Positions 62,897 through 64,000 of a DNA stretch of 64,000 bases are shown in pieces. How positions within the stretch are numbered: position 1 is the stretch's first letter; each line of letters starts with the position of its first letter. The DNA lies in the NCBI GenBank assembly GCA_052273485.1, contig DAVZID010000009.1, positions 1 through 64,000 on the forward strand, in the 5' to 3' direction. The DNA is from Anthropogastromicrobium sp052273485 (GTDB lineage: Bacteria; Bacillota; Clostridia; Lachnospirales; Lachnospiraceae). The notes below the pieces were generated by a model. It was not told the DNA's origin. It did not search any database and was given only the letters and a program-made list of their open reading frames with translations. The translations under genes and the position numbers were made by a program.

Positions 62897-62974
62897 AATC
62901 GTTCCTCCTTATGCGATACAAAATTCCACTTTTCAATGTATTTTTACATTTTTAAGTGTAATTTCTTTATGTCC

Positions 62975-63003
62975 AGTATACCGAATCCAGTCGGAAGTTA
63001 CAA
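62975..63003 (-). promoter_or_regulatory. manA promoter
   Basis: Minus strand TTGTAA (62998-63003), 17-bp spacer, TATACT (62975-62980). Confidence 0.65.
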
Positions 63004-63050
63004 GTGCTATTTTATTCAACTTGTTGTGATTTGTTGACAGGATTCCACCC

Positions 63051-63079
63051 TTGACCACACAAGCAAAACAGAGTATAGT
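63051..63079 (+). promoter_or_regulatory. tdk promoter
   Basis: Plus strand TTGACC (63051-63056), 17-bp spacer, TATAGT (63074-63079), with AGGAGG at 63113 before the tdk ATG. Confidence 0.75.
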
Positions 63080-63129
63080 TAAGAGCGACATTACCGGCCG
63101 AAACGGTCTTATAGGAGGAAATCGAAAAC

Positions 63130-63702
63130 ATGGCTAAGCTTGTATTTCACTACGGAGCAATGGGCTCTTCGAAAACTGCGAATGCACTTATGGTTGCATA
63201 TAATTATGAAGAAAGAGGACAGCACGCTCTAATTTTAAAGCCGGCAACTGACACCCGCGACGGCGTCCACACCGTTTACTCCCGTATTGGTCTTTCCAAC
63301 ACTTGCCGTCTGATCGACGAATTTCTGGATGAATTCGTGAAAAATCCAGATTGTGTGCGTAACTATAACGCGATTATTGTAGACGAGGCTCAGTTTGCCA
63401 CACCAGAGCAGATTGATCTTTTTTCTGATATCGTGGATACCTATCAGATTCCCGTTTTGTGTTATGGACTGCGCGCTGATTTCCAGAATAAATTTTTCCC
63501 GGGAAGCCGCCGTCTGATGGAAATTGCCGACGAAATTAAAGAAATTAAAACCATCTGCTGGTGTGGAAAAAAAGCGACTTGCAATGCCCGCTATGATGAT
63601 CACGGTATCATAAAAGAAGGCGATCAAGTCGTTCTCGGTGCCAATGACAAATACATTGCTCTGTGCAGAAAGCACTTCAAGGAGGGGAATCTCGGGAAAT
63701 GA
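63130..63702 (+). CDS. tdk: Thymidine kinase
   Basis: Salvage enzyme that phosphorylates thymidine with ATP. The 190-residue type II enzyme has P-loop GAMGSSKT (9-16), catalytic Glu86 in VDEAQF and zinc ligands Cys143 and Cys145 (CWCG) with Cys179 and His182 (CRKH), the E. coli-type spacing. The substrate lasso is around GDQVVLGANDKYIALC. Its stop codon overlaps the start of the next gene (ATGA, 63699-63702). Confidence 0.97.
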   Translation: MAKLVFHYGAMGSSKTANALMVAYNYEERGQHALILKPATDTRDGVHTVYSRIGLSNTCRLIDEFLDEFVKNPDCVRNYNAIIVDEAQFATPEQIDLFSDIVDTYQIPVLCYGLRADFQNKFFPGSRRLMEIADEIKEIKTICWCGKKATCNARYDDHGIIKEGDQVVLGANDKYIALCRKHFKEGNLGK

Positions 63703-64000
63703 TTTATCACCAGGCAAAGGATCCGGATTCCTATCAAAGAATCTTTTATCAGCAGATTGGTCTAACGCATCGCAATGCTCCTTCGCCGCAAAATGACTGG
63801 TCAAATGAAACCATTGGCTCAATCTATACCTATGGAACCATGGATACGATTCAATTTGGCATTGGCGACTATACAATCCCACAAGATTTTCTTGCGGAAT
63901 TTCAATATGACACCGAATATTTGCATGCCGGTATTATTTATGAGGGAATTACGTATTCGCTTGTTGAAAACCAGATGCAACAATCGGCAACACCATCGCC
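63699..64000 (+). CDS. Probable AraC-type regulator, 3' end outside window
   Basis: The first 100 residues of a protein cut by the window edge. It starts at an ATG that overlaps the tdk stop codon, with AAGGAGG about 13 bases upstream. The sequence (IGSIYTYGTMDTIQFGIGDY and LHAGIIYEGITYSLVEN) resembles the sensor part of some AraC regulators in Clostridia, but the helix-turn-helix that would prove it lies beyond the end. No signal peptide or membrane helix is present. Confidence 0.4.
   Translation, partial: MIYHQAKDPDSYQRIFYQQIGLTHRNAPSPQNDWSNETIGSIYTYGTMDTIQFGIGDYTIPQDFLAEFQYDTEYLHAGIIYEGITYSLVENQMQQSATPS

Noticed and set aside
1..64000. CRISPR array, rRNA genes, prophage or replication origin
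   Set aside because: No regularly spaced repeats, rRNA sequence, phage structural genes or DnaA-box clusters were seen.

Overview
The window looks like a piece of chromosome from a gut-type Lachnospiraceae (Clostridia, Firmicutes). Support comes from strong AGGAGG-like ribosome binding sites, consensus TTGACA/TATAAT promoters, a DUF4317 protein, a TraX-family acyltransferase, a viroplasmin-RNase H, a YesMN two-component system next to a maltodextrin uptake operon, and a folC-folE-folP-folBK cluster. The organism assignment is inferred from gene content; no rRNA or tRNA gene was seen.

Region 1 (1-4.85 kb) is a decayed mobile island. It holds an IS91-family HUH transposase (cut by the window edge), a serine recombinase, an AT-rich fragment of a bacteriocin-type ABC exporter frameshifted at a T8 tract, a patch that resembles conjugative-element leader DNA, and an AraC regulator that lost its N-terminus at the junction.

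Region 2 (4.85-13 kb) is core housekeeping on the minus strand: GNAT acetyltransferase, apt, TraX-like protein, ABC-F protein, a YhaN/SbcC-like ATPase with an SbcD/YhaO-like phosphoesterase whose active site is eroded, and asnS behind a clear promoter. A divergent cysteine desulfurase follows (13.4-14.6 kb).

Region 3 (14.5-30.1 kb) is a long minus-strand run. In transcription order it has folC-folE-folP-folBK, pheA, a DUF815 ATPase, ppx-like and ppk (polyphosphate), a response regulator and histidine kinase, a large GldG-like lipoprotein, a highly degenerate ABC ATPase and its permease. The last five genes overlap or nearly abut and look like one signalling and envelope-transport unit.

Region 4 (30.2-42 kb) carries an Rpn/PD-(D/E)XK-like protein, RNase H, a MacB/FtsX-type ABC pair, ridA, an NCS2 purine permease overlapping a DUF4317 gene, an aminotransferase, a patatin-like lipase and a NUDIX hydrolase.

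Region 5 (42-54.4 kb) is an alpha-glucan module: glycogen phosphorylase, YesN/YesM, MalE, MalF, MalG and a second solute-binding protein, plus an AraC/cupin regulator divergent from glgP. No transport ATPase is encoded, so one must be shared from elsewhere.

Region 6 (54.5-64 kb) has a MarR-controlled asymmetric heterodimeric ABC exporter (the promoter has two tandem operator-like repeats), a DtxR-type regulator with an unknown lipoprotein, a ROK sugar kinase with manA, tdk, and the start of a probable AraC regulator.

The most unusual items are the pseudoenzyme-like phosphoesterase, the ABC ATPase lacking its signature, catalytic Glu and H-loop His, and a terminator embedded in the coding end of a convergent gene.
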